Positions 36,635 to 45,576 of a stretch of DNA of 64,000 bases are shown in pieces. The stretch is taken from contig QNGA01000001.1 in NCBI GenBank assembly GCA_003298465.1, positions 186,001-250,000 of the forward strand. Reading direction: 5' to 3'. The position numbers and the translations under genes are program-made. Source of the DNA: a halophilic archaeon (GTDB taxonomy: Archaea; Halobacteriota; Halobacteria; Halobacteriales; Haladaptataceae). The notes beneath the pieces are model-generated. The model saw nothing but the letters and a program-made list of their open reading frames with translations, was not told where the DNA came from and did not search any database. How positions within the stretch are numbered: the first letter of the stretch is position 1; each line of letters opens with the position of its first letter.

Positions 36635-37984
36635 CTATCGGGTGTCGATTCTGACCGTACTGCCCGTGACCTCGGTGATGCGTTCCTGGCCGATCCGGTA
36701 CTCGTCCTCGTCCTCCTGGCCCTCTCCGAACACCGACTTGATGCGGTCGGTGATGCTGTCGTGGGGCTCGACCAGGATGTCGTCGCCTTCGACGGCGTCG
36801 ACCGTGCCGATGCGCTCGCCGTCCGAGTCGACGACGCGCTTGCCCTCGTCGTCGGGCGTCAGTTCGACGCGCTCCGTCGCGTCGCGGCTCCTCTCGTCCA
36901 TGGCCGTCGAGGTCGTCGTTCCGCCGGCGGTCGTGCCCTCGTCGGTCCTCCCTCGACCTATCTCGGGCGTCGTGTCGACGATGCCGGTCATGTGCTCGTG
37001 GTCCGTCTCCGCCGGCGATTCGAGCGACTCCACGTCGAGGGTCTCCTCCTCGACGAGTTCGCTCTCGGTCACCTCGCTCGTGACCACGTCGGTGTCGATG
37101 ACCTCGGCGTCGCGGAGGTCGGCGGTGACGAGTTTCGTCTCGGTCACCTCGCTCTCGATTATCTTCCGCTGGACGGCCGTCCTCTCGGTCGGTTCGCCCT
37201 CGATTCGTTCGCGGGTGACCGTCTCGGTCTCCATGGTCTCCCTGTCGGTGACCTCCTCCTCGACGTCGTCGTTGTCGACGAGTCGCTCGTCACCGCTCGT
37301 CGTGTGGGCCTCGGTGGTGTCGCTCTCGACGGTCTCTTCGGCCGTCGTGTCGGTGTCGACCACCTCGCTCTGGATGTACTCGCGCTCGAAGACCTCGCTC
37401 CTGATGCGGTACGTCTCGAGAATCTCGTTCTCGACGAGCGCGCCGGTGACCGTTTCACCCCCGATGGTGTCGGTGTCCATCGTACTCCCGCCGGCGTCGG
37501 TGGCCGTCTCGTCCTCGACGAGGCGGCAGTCGACGAGTTCCCGCCCCACGAGTTCGGTGTCGAGGACGTTGCTACCAATTATCTCGCTGTCGACGACCTC
37601 GCTCTCGACGGTCTCCGTCTCCACGACCTCGGTCTCGACGACGCGCGTTCGAACGACCTCCGTCTCCACGGTCTCCCCCTCGACGATCTCGTCGTCGATC
37701 GAGGTTCGGTCGATGACCTCGGCGAACTCCAACTCGTCGTCGACGCTGTCGAACTCCTGGTACATGAACGCCAGTCGCTCGTCCTCGAACCGGTCGAAGA
37801 ACTCGTCCCAGGACACCTCGTCGTGCTCGGACCGGTCGGTTTCCGAGCCGTGAACGAGGTGGACGCTCGGTTCCTCCGTGCCGGCGGTCGTACTTCGTAC
37901 CGGCGTGAGGTTCCGTTCGTCGGCCCAGTTTCGAATCGTTTCGCGGTCTGTCGTTATCTTGCTCTTGACGGCATCCTCGCTCAT
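36635..37984 (-). CDS. acidic pentad-repeat protein with PRC-barrel-like C-terminus
   Basis: This 449-residue protein has three parts. Residues 1-93 resemble a small stand-alone family often labelled '1,4-alpha-glucan branching' (RETIRNWADERNLTP and VSWDEFFDRFEDERLAFMYQ). Residues 99-320 are pentads of the form E-[V/T/L]-[V/I/L]-[E/D/G]-[T/S]. They keep exact 5-residue phase at 99-160, 177-231 and 244-319, about 39 pentads in all, suggesting a four-sided beta-helix. After a Thr/Gly linker, residues 372-449 look like a PRC barrel (DDEGKRVVDSDGERIGTVDA). There is no signal peptide. TATA-like GGTATAACTA and GGTGGGG precede ATG 37984. The function is unknown. Confidence 0.75.
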   Translation of the reverse strand: MSEDAVKSKITTDRETIRNWADERNLTPVRSTTAGTEEPSVHLVHGSETDRSEHDEVSWDEFFDRFEDERLAFMYQEFDSVDDELEFAEVIDRTSIDDEIVEGETVETEVVRTRVVETEVVETETVESEVVDSEIIGSNVLDTELVGRELVDCRLVEDETATDAGGSTMDTDTIGGETVTGALVENEILETYRIRSEVFEREYIQSEVVDTDTTAEETVESDTTEAHTTSGDERLVDNDDVEEEVTDRETMETETVTRERIEGEPTERTAVQRKIIESEVTETKLVTADLRDAEVIDTDVVTSEVTESELVEEETLDVESLESPAETDHEHMTGIVDTTPEIGRGRTDEGTTAGGTTTSTAMDERSRDATERVELTPDDEGKRVVDSDGERIGTVDAVEGDDILVEPHDSITDRIKSVFGEGQEDEDEYRIGQERITEVTGSTVRIDTR

Positions 37985-38059
37985 AATCCCCACCGCATCG
38001 AAACCCACCAGCGCTGTAGTTAGTTATACCGGCCACCGCGTCCGACCGGCGTAACGTGC

Positions 38060-40114
38060 TTACTCCTCTTCGCCGTGGCGTTCGAGGGCCGCGACGATGT
38101 CGAACGGGTGGTGGTCCTTGCGGATGCCGTCGAGCATCTTGAACGCCTCGTCGGGCGCGAGGAAGTGCGTCGTCACCACGCGACCGAGGTCGGTCGGTTC
38201 GAAGCCGTCGATGAACTCGTACTCCAGCAGTTTGCCGAGCGCGTGCTTGGTCGGCACGTCGCCGATCATCCGGTCGTTCAGACGCTTGGCCTGCTTCCCG
38301 GCGACGGTGACGTTCGCCAGCGTCTCCTCGACGGCGGCGCTCTCGTCGTAGAGGGTGCGCACGTCCTCCATCTCGCCTTTCAGCAGCTTGAACGCCACCT
38401 CGTCCTCGCTCATCTCCATGCTGTTGTGGTAGCTCCCGTCCGGTTCGACGAGGACGTACACCTTCCCGCGGTCGTGGTAGTCCGGGCGACCCGCCCGCCC
38501 GAGCATCTGGTGGAACTCCTGGACGGTGAGCCACTCGATGCCCATCGCCAGCGAGTCGAAGATGACCTGCGACGCCGGGAAGTCGACGCCGGCCGCCAGC
38601 GCCGCCGTCGTGACGACCGCAGCGAGTTCCTGGTCGGCGAACATGCGCTCGACCTTCTTCCGGCGGCCGTAGTCCAGGCCGGCGTGGTACGGCGCGGAGC
38701 TGTACTCCAGCTTCCGGGATATCTCGTGGCAGCGTCGACGGGAGTTGGTGAAGATGATGGTCTGGCCGCGATACCCCTGCGAGGACTCCCGGTCGAACTC
38801 CCGGCGGACGAGCTTGTTCTCCACGTCGGGTTTCTCCTTCCCGTCGGCGAACGTGACGTGGCGTTCGAGGGGGACGGGCCGCTCCTCGAACTCGACGAGG
38901 TTCGCCCGGAGCGACTCCGCGAGGTCCGATGGGTTGCCGACGGTCGCCGAGAGGTACACCCACTGCGCACCGTCGTACTCCCGCCGGCGCTGCTCGCGCT
39001 GCTCGCAGTAGTGCTTGAGCCGCGAGATGAGGCCGTCGAGGCGGTGGCCGCGCTCGCCCTCCTGGAGGGTGTGGACCTCGTCGATGACGACGGTCCCGAT
39101 GTCGCCGAGGTTCCGCCCCGTCCGGAGCGCGTGGTCGATGCCCTCGTAGGTGCCGACGATGACGTCCGCGTTCGGGTCGAACGCGTGCCCGTCGTCCCGG
39201 ACCCGGCTCGCACCGACCCGGATGGTCACGTCGACGAGGTCGCCGTACTCCTCCTCGAAGTCCTCGTGCTTCTGGTTCGCCAGCGCGACCAGCGGGACGA
39301 GAAAGAGCATCTTCCCCTTGCCGTTCAGCACGCGGTCGATGCCGGTCATCTCGCCGACCAGGGTCTTCCCCGTCGCCGTCGCGCTGACGACGAGCTGGTC
39401 CTCGCCGTCCAGCAGGCCGTTCTGGACCGCGAGGCTCTGGACCGGCAGCAGCTCCTCGAACCGCGGTTCGAGGAGGTTCTGGATGCCGGGGTGCAGCGAG
39501 AGCGACTCGACGGGGACGGTGTCCACGTCCTCGACGTTCGCGCTGATCTCGTCGAACTTCGTCAGGTCCGGGTCGAGCTGTCCCTTCAACAGGTTCGTGA
39601 TGCGTTCGAGGTCCTGGACCTCGACCAGAAGTTCCTCGAGGCGCTCTTTCGCCGAACTCGTCAGGTCGCCCTGGAACGCGAGTTCGCGCTCCAGCTCCTC
39701 TTTCGCGCAGTCCGGGCAGATGTACTCCTCGCCGGCGTCGATCGCCGTGTCGCTGTTGATGGGCGAGTAGCGTCCGGCGTTGGCGCAGAAGCGACACGTC
39801 CGCACCGCCTTCGCGTCGAGCTGGTAGCCCGACAGCAGCGCCTTCAGTTCGTCGCGCGCCTCGCTCGACGTCTGCTGGGAGATGCGGATGCGGCCGGCTC
39901 CCCGCGCCAGTTCGACGAACTCGTCCGGGCTGCGCGGCTCCTCGCTGGAGCCCTGCTTGACCCGGAACCGGCCGGGGCGCGGCCCCGCGTCCGTCTCCTT
40001 CAGTTCGAGGACGGCCTGGAAGCGCCGCTCGCCGCCCTGCCGGACCACCACCTGGTAGCCCCGGTCCACCTCGTGAAGGAACAGCGTATCCACCTGCTGG
40101 GCCTGCTTCGACAC
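38060..40114 (-). CDS. DEAD/DEAH-box superfamily 2 helicase with Cys4 zinc finger
   Basis: This 684-residue ATPase has a leading accessory domain (1-105), a zinc finger CRFC...CPDC (about 107-140) and a coiled segment. The helicase core follows: Walker A SATATGKT, Walker B IDEVHTL, motif III LSATVG, and motif VI HQMLGRAGRP, related to Ski2/Hel308 helicases. A C-terminal helical domain ends the protein. It likely unwinds DNA or RNA during repair or processing. It is divergent from mcm, with 198 bp between the starts. Confidence 0.88.
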   Translation of the reverse strand: MSKQAQQVDTLFLHEVDRGYQVVVRQGGERRFQAVLELKETDAGPRPGRFRVKQGSSEEPRSPDEFVELARGAGRIRISQQTSSEARDELKALLSGYQLDAKAVRTCRFCANAGRYSPINSDTAIDAGEEYICPDCAKEELERELAFQGDLTSSAKERLEELLVEVQDLERITNLLKGQLDPDLTKFDEISANVEDVDTVPVESLSLHPGIQNLLEPRFEELLPVQSLAVQNGLLDGEDQLVVSATATGKTLVGEMTGIDRVLNGKGKMLFLVPLVALANQKHEDFEEEYGDLVDVTIRVGASRVRDDGHAFDPNADVIVGTYEGIDHALRTGRNLGDIGTVVIDEVHTLQEGERGHRLDGLISRLKHYCEQREQRRREYDGAQWVYLSATVGNPSDLAESLRANLVEFEERPVPLERHVTFADGKEKPDVENKLVRREFDRESSQGYRGQTIIFTNSRRRCHEISRKLEYSSAPYHAGLDYGRRKKVERMFADQELAAVVTTAALAAGVDFPASQVIFDSLAMGIEWLTVQEFHQMLGRAGRPDYHDRGKVYVLVEPDGSYHNSMEMSEDEVAFKLLKGEMEDVRTLYDESAAVEETLANVTVAGKQAKRLNDRMIGDVPTKHALGKLLEYEFIDGFEPTDLGRVVTTHFLAPDEAFKMLDGIRKDHHPFDIVAALERHGEEE

Positions 40115-40312
40115 GATTACCGGTACACGGTCGAGCTATTTCAGCGATTCGAATCGTTGGATTCGAGGTGCGTATCGTCACCGCGACGGTCCTGGCCGGA
40201 GCGACGCCAGCGGAGACGTACGAACGTGGACGGGTCCGGCGGACGACCGCCGCCGGGACCACTATCAGGTTTTGCGAAACTTCTTACCTAATCGAGTGCC
40301 AAGGGTCACTGA

Positions 40313-42409
40313 ATGGCCCGCGCGGAGAACACAGAACTCGTCGACCGGTTCGAGCAGTTCTACCGGCGCTACTACAGCGACGAGATCGGGGACCTCGCAC
40401 AACAGTACCCCAACGAGCAGCGGTCACTGTACGTCGACTGGGACGACCTCTATCGCTACGACGCCGACCTGGCGGACGACTACCTCGCACAGCCACAGCA
40501 ACACCAGGAGTACGCCGAGGAGGCGCTTCGGCTCTACGACCTCCCGGTGGACGTGAGCCTCGGGCAGGCCCACGTCCGGATGCGCGGTCTGCCGGAAGTG
40601 ACGGCCATCCGCGCCATCCGCGCCCGGCACGTCAACACGCTGGTCGGCGTGCAGGGTATCGTCCGCAAGGCGACGAGCGTCCGTCCGAAGATACAGGAGG
40701 CGGCGTTCGAGTGTCAGCGGTGCGGCACCCTGACCTACATCCCGCAGGAGGGCGGCGACTTCCAGGAGCCGCACGAGTGCCAGGGATGCGAACGACAGGG
40801 TCCGTTCCGCATCAACTTCGACCAGTCGGAGTTCATCGACTCGCAGAAGCTCCGCATCCAGGAGAGTCCCGAGGGACTCCGGGGCGGCGAGACGCCCGAG
40901 AGCATCGACGTCCACATCGAGGACGACATCACCGGCGAGGTGACGCCCGGCGACCACGTCACCGTGACGGGCATCCTCCACCTCGAACAGCAGGGCAGCG
41001 GCCAGGACAAGTCCGCCGTCTTCGACGTGTACATGGACGGCGTGTCGGTCGAGATAGAGGACGAGGAGTTCGAGGACATGGAGATCACCGACGAGGACAA
41101 GCAGAAGATAGCGGAACTCTCCAACACCGACGGCATCTACGAGGAGATGGTCGACTCCATCGCGCCGTCCATCTACGGCTATCGTCAGGAGAAGCTGGCG
41201 ATGATTCTCCAACTCTTCTCCGGGGTGACCAAGCATCTCCCCGACGGCTCCCGGATTCGCGGCGACCTGCACATGCTCCTCATCGGTGACCCCGGGACGG
41301 GGAAGTCCGCGATGCTCCAGTACATCCGCAACATCGCCCCGCGCTCCGTCTACACCTCCGGCAAGGGGTCGAGTTCGGCGGGGCTGACCGCGGCCGCCGT
41401 CCGCGACGACTTCGGCGACGGTCAGCAGTGGACGCTCGAAGCGGGCGCGCTCGTGCTCGCCGACAAGGGCATCGCGGCCGTGGACGAACTCGACAAGATG
41501 CGGCCGGAGGACCGGTCGGCCATGCACGAGGCCCTCGAACAGCAGTCCATCAGCGTGAGCAAGGCCGGCATCAACGCGACGCTGAAGTCGCGCTGTTCGC
41601 TGCTCGGGGCGGCGAACCCGAAGTACGGCCGGTTCGACCAGTACGAGTCCATCGGGGAACAGATAGACCTCGAACCGGCGCTCATCTCGCGGTTCGACCT
41701 CATCTTCACGGTCACCGACCAGCCGGACGAACAGGAGGACCGCCAACTCGCCGAGCACATCCTCCAGACGAACTTCGCGGGCGAGTTGAACACCCAGCGA
41801 ACGGAGATGAACGCGCCGAACGTCTCCCAGGAGGCGGTCGACGAGCAGACCGAGGAGGTCGCGCCGGCCATCGAGGCCGACCTGCTCCGGAAGTACATCG
41901 CCTACGCGAAGGCGAACGTCTTCCCGACGATGACCGACGATGCGAAACAGGCCATCGAGGACTTCTACGTCGACCTGCGCTCGAAGGGGGCCGACGAGGA
42001 CGCGCCGGTGCCGGTGACCGCCCGGAAACTGGAGGCGCTCGTCCGCCTCGCGGAGGCGAGCGCCCGCGTGCGCCTCTCGGACACCGTCGAGCGCGAGGAC
42101 GCCGACCGCGTCATCGAGATCGTCCGTTCGTGCCTGCAGGACATCGGCGTCGACCCCGAGACCGGGCAGTTCGACGCCGACGTGGTGGAGACGGGCACCT
42201 CCAAGAGCCAGCGCGACCGCATCAAGAACATCAAACAGGTCATCGCGGACATCGAGGAGGAGTACGACGAAGGTGCGCCGGTCGACGTGGTGCTCGACCG
42301 CGCGGACGAGGTCGGCATGGACCCCTCGAAGGCCGAACACGAGATCGAGAAACTCAAACAGAAAGGCGAGGTGTACGAGCCCTCGACCGACCACCTGAGG
42401 ACGACGTAG
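40313..42409 (+). CDS. mcm: replicative DNA helicase MCM
   Basis: This 698-residue hexameric helicase unwinds DNA ahead of the fork. The N-terminal domain has a zinc finger with Cys134, Cys137, Cys156 and Cys159. The AAA+ core has Walker A GDPGTGKS at 325-332, Walker B IAAVDELDKM, sensor 1 LLGAANPKYG and arginine finger SRFDLIF. A winged helix ends the protein (about 625-698). No intein interrupts it, unlike many haloarchaeal mcm genes. CTTCTTACC about 27 bases before the ATG may be the TATA-like box. The next small gene starts one base after the stop. Confidence 0.96.
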   Translation: MARAENTELVDRFEQFYRRYYSDEIGDLAQQYPNEQRSLYVDWDDLYRYDADLADDYLAQPQQHQEYAEEALRLYDLPVDVSLGQAHVRMRGLPEVTAIRAIRARHVNTLVGVQGIVRKATSVRPKIQEAAFECQRCGTLTYIPQEGGDFQEPHECQGCERQGPFRINFDQSEFIDSQKLRIQESPEGLRGGETPESIDVHIEDDITGEVTPGDHVTVTGILHLEQQGSGQDKSAVFDVYMDGVSVEIEDEEFEDMEITDEDKQKIAELSNTDGIYEEMVDSIAPSIYGYRQEKLAMILQLFSGVTKHLPDGSRIRGDLHMLLIGDPGTGKSAMLQYIRNIAPRSVYTSGKGSSSAGLTAAAVRDDFGDGQQWTLEAGALVLADKGIAAVDELDKMRPEDRSAMHEALEQQSISVSKAGINATLKSRCSLLGAANPKYGRFDQYESIGEQIDLEPALISRFDLIFTVTDQPDEQEDRQLAEHILQTNFAGELNTQRTEMNAPNVSQEAVDEQTEEVAPAIEADLLRKYIAYAKANVFPTMTDDAKQAIEDFYVDLRSKGADEDAPVPVTARKLEALVRLAEASARVRLSDTVEREDADRVIEIVRSCLQDIGVDPETGQFDADVVETGTSKSQRDRIKNIKQVIADIEEEYDEGAPVDVVLDRADEVGMDPSKAEHEIEKLKQKGEVYEPSTDHLRTT

Positions 42410-42410
42410 G

Positions 42411-42686
42411 ATGGACCGCATCTCCGCGCTCCGGAACGTCGAAGACGCGCTCGCGGACTTCGAGGCCGGCGAGTCGGACCTGCGGGAGACCGAAGAGCGA
42501 GTTCTGACGGTGTTGCGAACGTACGCGACCGAGTTCGAGGACCCGGACCTCTCGGCGTACCGAGCGACGGGGGCCGACCCCGCGGACGGCGTCGTCGTCG
42601 TGGCGGAGAGCGAAGCCGACGCCCGCGCTCGCGTCGCCGACCTGCTGGACGCCGAGCAACTGGAGTTCGACCTCGAAACGATGTGA
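42411..42686 (+). CDS. small haloarchaeal protein downstream of mcm (DUF7854-like)
   Basis: This 91-residue acidic protein starts one base after the mcm stop and is presumably co-transcribed. The first half is helical (ISALRNVEDALADFEAGESD, then LRETEERVLTVLRTYATEFE). The second has VVVVAESEADARARVADLLD, which looks like one strand and a helix. There are no cysteines or catalytic motifs. The family name is recalled from memory. Constant linkage to mcm suggests a replication-related role, which is inference. Confidence 0.72.
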   Translation: MDRISALRNVEDALADFEAGESDLRETEERVLTVLRTYATEFEDPDLSAYRATGADPADGVVVVAESEADARARVADLLDAEQLEFDLETM

Positions 42687-42905
42687 GAGCTGACAGTTCT
42701 ATCGACATGGAAAAATAAATAAGCTTGCTCCTGGAAAGAGAAGATACGAAACGACGCGTGCGAACGCATCAACGCCCGAAACCACGACCCGGCTTCGCCC
42801 GGGTTATACGGTCCATAATAATGGCGGTAGCCCGATGAATTCCACACGATGGCACGGGACGGACCACGCGGCGAGCGGACACGCAGTTCCCGGGAGCATC
42901 CACGA

Positions 42906-43508
42906 ATGACCGAACTCACCGAGCTGGACGGGGAATCGTCTATCCTGCTGCTCTCGCCGTCCATGCACTCCGAGACCGACGACGTCTGCCTCGACCTGCT
43001 CTCGCAAGAGTCGCCGGAACGGGAGAACGTCCTCTGGGTCACGTTCACCCGGTCGCCGGACGGCTGCGTCCAGGACTGGCTCGGTCACGTCGGCGAACGT
43101 CCGGCGAACCTGCGATTCATCAGCGTCGGCGAGACGGTCCGGTCGGCCGCCAGTTCGTCGCCGGTCCAGGAGACGCCGGCGGACGCCGTCATCGAGACGC
43201 TGTCGAACCCGGGCGACCTGACGGGACTCGGAATCAAGATAAGCGAGGTGCTCCAGCAGTGGCAGAACGACGGCAACCGAACCGTGGCCTGCTTCCACTC
43301 GCTGACCGCGTTACTCCAGTACGCCGACGTGCAGACGGTGTACAAGTTCCTCCACGTGCTCACGGGTCGGTTCACCACGGCGGGGGTCACCGCCCACTTC
43401 CACCTCGACCCGGCGGCGCACGACGACCAGACGATAAACACGCTCAAGTCGCTGTTCGACGCCGTCGCCGAGTTCGACGACGGCGAGTGGTCCGTTCGCA
43501 CGCGCTAG
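42906..43508 (+). CDS. RecA-fold-like protein of unknown function (DUF7504-like)
   Basis: This 200-residue protein has the strand/helix order of a RecA/KaiC-like domain but no P-loop. It contains SSILLLSPSMHSETDDVCLD where Walker A would be, NVLWVTFTRSPDGCVQDW, and VACFHSLTALLQYADVQTVY with FLHVLTGRFTTAGVTAHFHLD as the Walker-B-like part. It therefore may bind protein or ligand without hydrolysing ATP. Upstream (42687-42905) are AT-rich promoter candidates AAAAATAAATAAG and GGTTATACGG. An in-frame ATG at 42849 adds 19 basic residues and is less likely. Confidence 0.75.
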   Translation: MTELTELDGESSILLLSPSMHSETDDVCLDLLSQESPERENVLWVTFTRSPDGCVQDWLGHVGERPANLRFISVGETVRSAASSSPVQETPADAVIETLSNPGDLTGLGIKISEVLQQWQNDGNRTVACFHSLTALLQYADVQTVYKFLHVLTGRFTTAGVTAHFHLDPAAHDDQTINTLKSLFDAVAEFDDGEWSVRTR

Positions 43509-43526
43509 TTAATTTTAAATTTATCA
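43509..43526 (+). promoter_or_regulatory. TATA box of the MinD-like operon
   Basis: TTAATTTTAAATTTATC is the most AT-rich promoter in the window. Its centre is about 27 bases before the GTG at 43544. This decides the GTG start over the out-of-frame ATG at 43542 and implies a leaderless mRNA beginning with GTG. Confidence 0.65.
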
Positions 43527-43543
43527 GGTAAGAAGGAACTCAT

Positions 43544-43882
43544 GTGCTGCTGGTGATAACGCACTCCCAGCCCGCCCGCCAGACGCTCCGGAACGTCTGC
43601 AACGCCCACGAGGAGTCCGTCGTCCGGCGTCTCGGCCGCGCGGCGTTGCTGAAGCCGACGGAGTTCGGCGCGTTCCTCGCGCTCAGACTCCGCGCGAAAC
43701 ACGAGGGAGCGGTCCAGATAGAGCGGACCGCGCCGCTCAACGAGTTTCGCGACGTGCCGGACGCTGTCAGGGAGGCGGCGTCGTCGTACGAGGACCGCGA
43801 CCACGCGAGCACGCCGTACGCCCGGTTCGCGGCCGGAACGGGGCACCCGTCCCCCGAGTCGATGCGCGGCGAGGAGCTATGA
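43544..43882 (+). CDS. small haloarchaeal protein, first gene of the MinD-like operon (DUF7855-like)
   Basis: This 112-residue protein begins MLLVITHSQPARQTLRNVCN and includes RRLGRAALLKPTEFGAFLAL and AVQIERTAPLNEFRDVPDAV. The N-terminal strand/helix and SQPARQ segment look like a nucleotide- or nucleic-acid-binding fold, but no known motif is complete. It overlaps the next gene by four bases (ATGA). It belongs to a compact operon of four genes of unknown purpose. Confidence 0.7.
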   Translation: MLLVITHSQPARQTLRNVCNAHEESVVRRLGRAALLKPTEFGAFLALRLRAKHEGAVQIERTAPLNEFRDVPDAVREAASSYEDRDHASTPYARFAAGTGHPSPESMRGEEL

Positions 43883-44815
43883 ACGTCCTCGTCGCGGGCG
43901 AGCGTCGCTCGGGGCGGGCCGTCGACCTCTCGGCGCACGACCTCGACCCGACCGCCGTCGCCGCGGCGGTCCGTTCCGGGACTAGTGACCCGGCGGACGA
44001 GAGCGGTCCCGGACGAGACGACCTGGTGGTGCGCTGTCCCGACCCGGGTCCGGTCCACGACCGGGTCGGCGTCGTCGCTCCGGACGCGACCTGCCGGGTG
44101 CGCCCCGCGCTGGCGGCCGCGGCGCGCTCTCGCGGCCTGACCGCGCCGCAGGCCGACGAGATAGCGCGCCTGGAGCGGCGCATCGCCGACATCGACGTGC
44201 CCGCGGTGTCGCTCCGGGACGCCCGCCGTCGCGTCGCGGAGGCGGCCGGTTCGGAGACGGAACTGCGCGAGCGCATCGCCGCGCTGCGCGGCCGGGTGCA
44301 GGCGCTGCGCGAGGCGGACGCCGACCCGACCGACGCGGAGGAGCGCCTCGTCGAAGCGACTCGTCGTCTCTCGGAGGCCGAGACGGAGCGCATCGCCGCC
44401 GAACAGGCCCTCGACCGCGCCCGCGAGCGGGCCGAGTCCGCCTGTGACGACCGGGAGAGACGACTCCGCCTCCGGGACCGGAAGGCGAACCTCGAACGCG
44501 AGGCGCGCGCCCACCTCGCCCGGCAGGTCCGCGACGAGTTCGCCGACGCGGTCGCGGCGGTGCGGGACGACGGTTCGGTCGGGGTGGAACGGGACGGCGA
44601 CGTGACCGAGCGAGGCCCGAACGAGGCCGCCGCCGGAGCGACTTCCGAAGACGGAACGGCCGCGATTCGGGACGGCGGTCCGTCCCCCCGTTCGCCGCCG
44701 GACGACGTGACGGCGACGCTCGCGGTCGTCCGCGTCGCCGACCTCGACGCGCCGGTCGTGCTGGCCTGCGACCGCGGCGGCCGACCGCCTCGACGCGCCC
44801 GTCCTCTACGTTTAA
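43879..44815 (+). pseudogene. coiled-coil protein gene with a frameshift near its 3' end (DUF7856-like)
   Basis: The gene encodes about 310 residues: an N-terminal domain (1-85) with CPDPGPVHDRVGVVAPDA, then a long coiled coil (about 92-225, e.g. EEIARLERRIADID-like heptads and TRRLSEAETERIAAEQALDR), then a beta segment ADLDAPVVLACDR. At 44770-44777 the frame slips. In the +1 frame the DNA reads AADRLDAPVLYV and a TAA at 44813-44815, a natural end. In the original frame it reads on as Arg/Pro-rich residues into the next gene. One extra base, or two lost, in ACCGCGGCGGCC explains this. It may be a real mutation or a sequencing error. Confidence 0.7.
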
Positions 44816-44819
44816 GAGT
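44806..44819 (+). promoter_or_regulatory. internal TATA-like box before the third gene of the MinD-like operon
   Basis: CTACGTTTAAGAG overlaps the expected stop of the preceding gene and is centred 28 bases before ATG 44842. A promoter here supports reading the 565-codon frame as two genes. Confidence 0.55.
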
Positions 44820-44841
44820 GAAGACGGGACCACGCCCGACC

Positions 44842-45576
44842 ATGGTGACGCTTCGCTGGTCGACCGACGCGCGGACAGGCGCGCACGGAACGGTGACGCT
44901 CGTCGAACTGGTCGTCGAGAACCCGGCCGAGACCGCGACCCGGGTCCGGGTCGGCAACTGCCTCGACGGACCTGTCTGGCCGCCGCGGCGCGAGGGCGTC
45001 CCCGAATCCGGCTGGGACGACGGCGGCTTCGAGAGCGTCGTCGCGGCCGACAGCAGTCGCTCGCTGGGGTACGCCAGCCCCGCCGCCCCGGAGGACCCGC
45101 CCGTCGAGGTCGTCTGGACCGAACGCGCCGGGACGCCGACCGACGATTCCGGGTCCGGTCCGGCCGGCGGTGCCGGCCTCGACGCGGCGGCCGTCGCCGT
45201 CGACGCGGAGGCGACCGTGGCGGGCGCGATTCGTTCGCTCGGCGACCCGCGCCCGCCCGCGGACGCGGTCGCGCCCTCGTCCTCGCCCGACGACGAGCGG
45301 TCGGACGCGGACGGCGACCTCCCGGTCCCGGTCGCGGAGTGGCTGGCGGCGGTCGAGCGGCGGGTGGAGCGGCGGGAGGCGCTGGCGGACGCGCGGTCGC
45401 TCGGGGCGGCCGCCGACCGACTGGAATCGGCGGGCGGACTCGCGGGCGCGGAGGAACTCCTGGCCGCGACCCGAGAGGACCGGGCGGCGCTCCGGGCGCT
45501 CGAAACCCGCGCGGCCGACCTGCGCGAGCGCACCGCGGCCGAGGTTCCGCTGTCCGCGTTCCGGAGGCTCGCGTGA
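44842..45576 (+). CDS. beta-domain protein of the MinD-like operon (DUF7857-like)
   Basis: This 244-residue protein begins MVTLRWSTDARTGAHGTVTL. The first 100 residues look like an immunoglobulin-type beta domain (VELVVENPAETATRVRVGNC, GPVWPPRREGVPESGWDDGG and PPVEVVWTERA). A low-complexity acidic linker follows (about 110-165). A helical tail has AVERRVERREALADARSLGA and REDRAALRALETRAADLRER. The ATG is in the same frame as the upstream gene only because of the frameshift there. Its TGA overlaps the GTG of the MinD-like gene. Confidence 0.7.
   Translation: MVTLRWSTDARTGAHGTVTLVELVVENPAETATRVRVGNCLDGPVWPPRREGVPESGWDDGGFESVVAADSSRSLGYASPAAPEDPPVEVVWTERAGTPTDDSGSGPAGGAGLDAAAVAVDAEATVAGAIRSLGDPRPPADAVAPSSSPDDERSDADGDLPVPVAEWLAAVERRVERREALADARSLGAAADRLESAGGLAGAEELLAATREDRAALRALETRAADLRERTAAEVPLSAFRRLA

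Noticed and set aside
40115..40312. Replication origin between the helicase gene and mcm
   Set aside because: No origin-recognition-box repeats, AT-rich unwinding element or orc1/cdc6 gene is present.
40313..42409. Intein in mcm
   Set aside because: The helicase motifs are contiguous and the length is normal; no splicing motifs are present.
43879..45576. A single 565-residue fusion protein
   Set aside because: The middle linker is Arg/Pro-rich, contains a TATA-like box and the expected stop in another frame; two genes with a frameshift explain it better.
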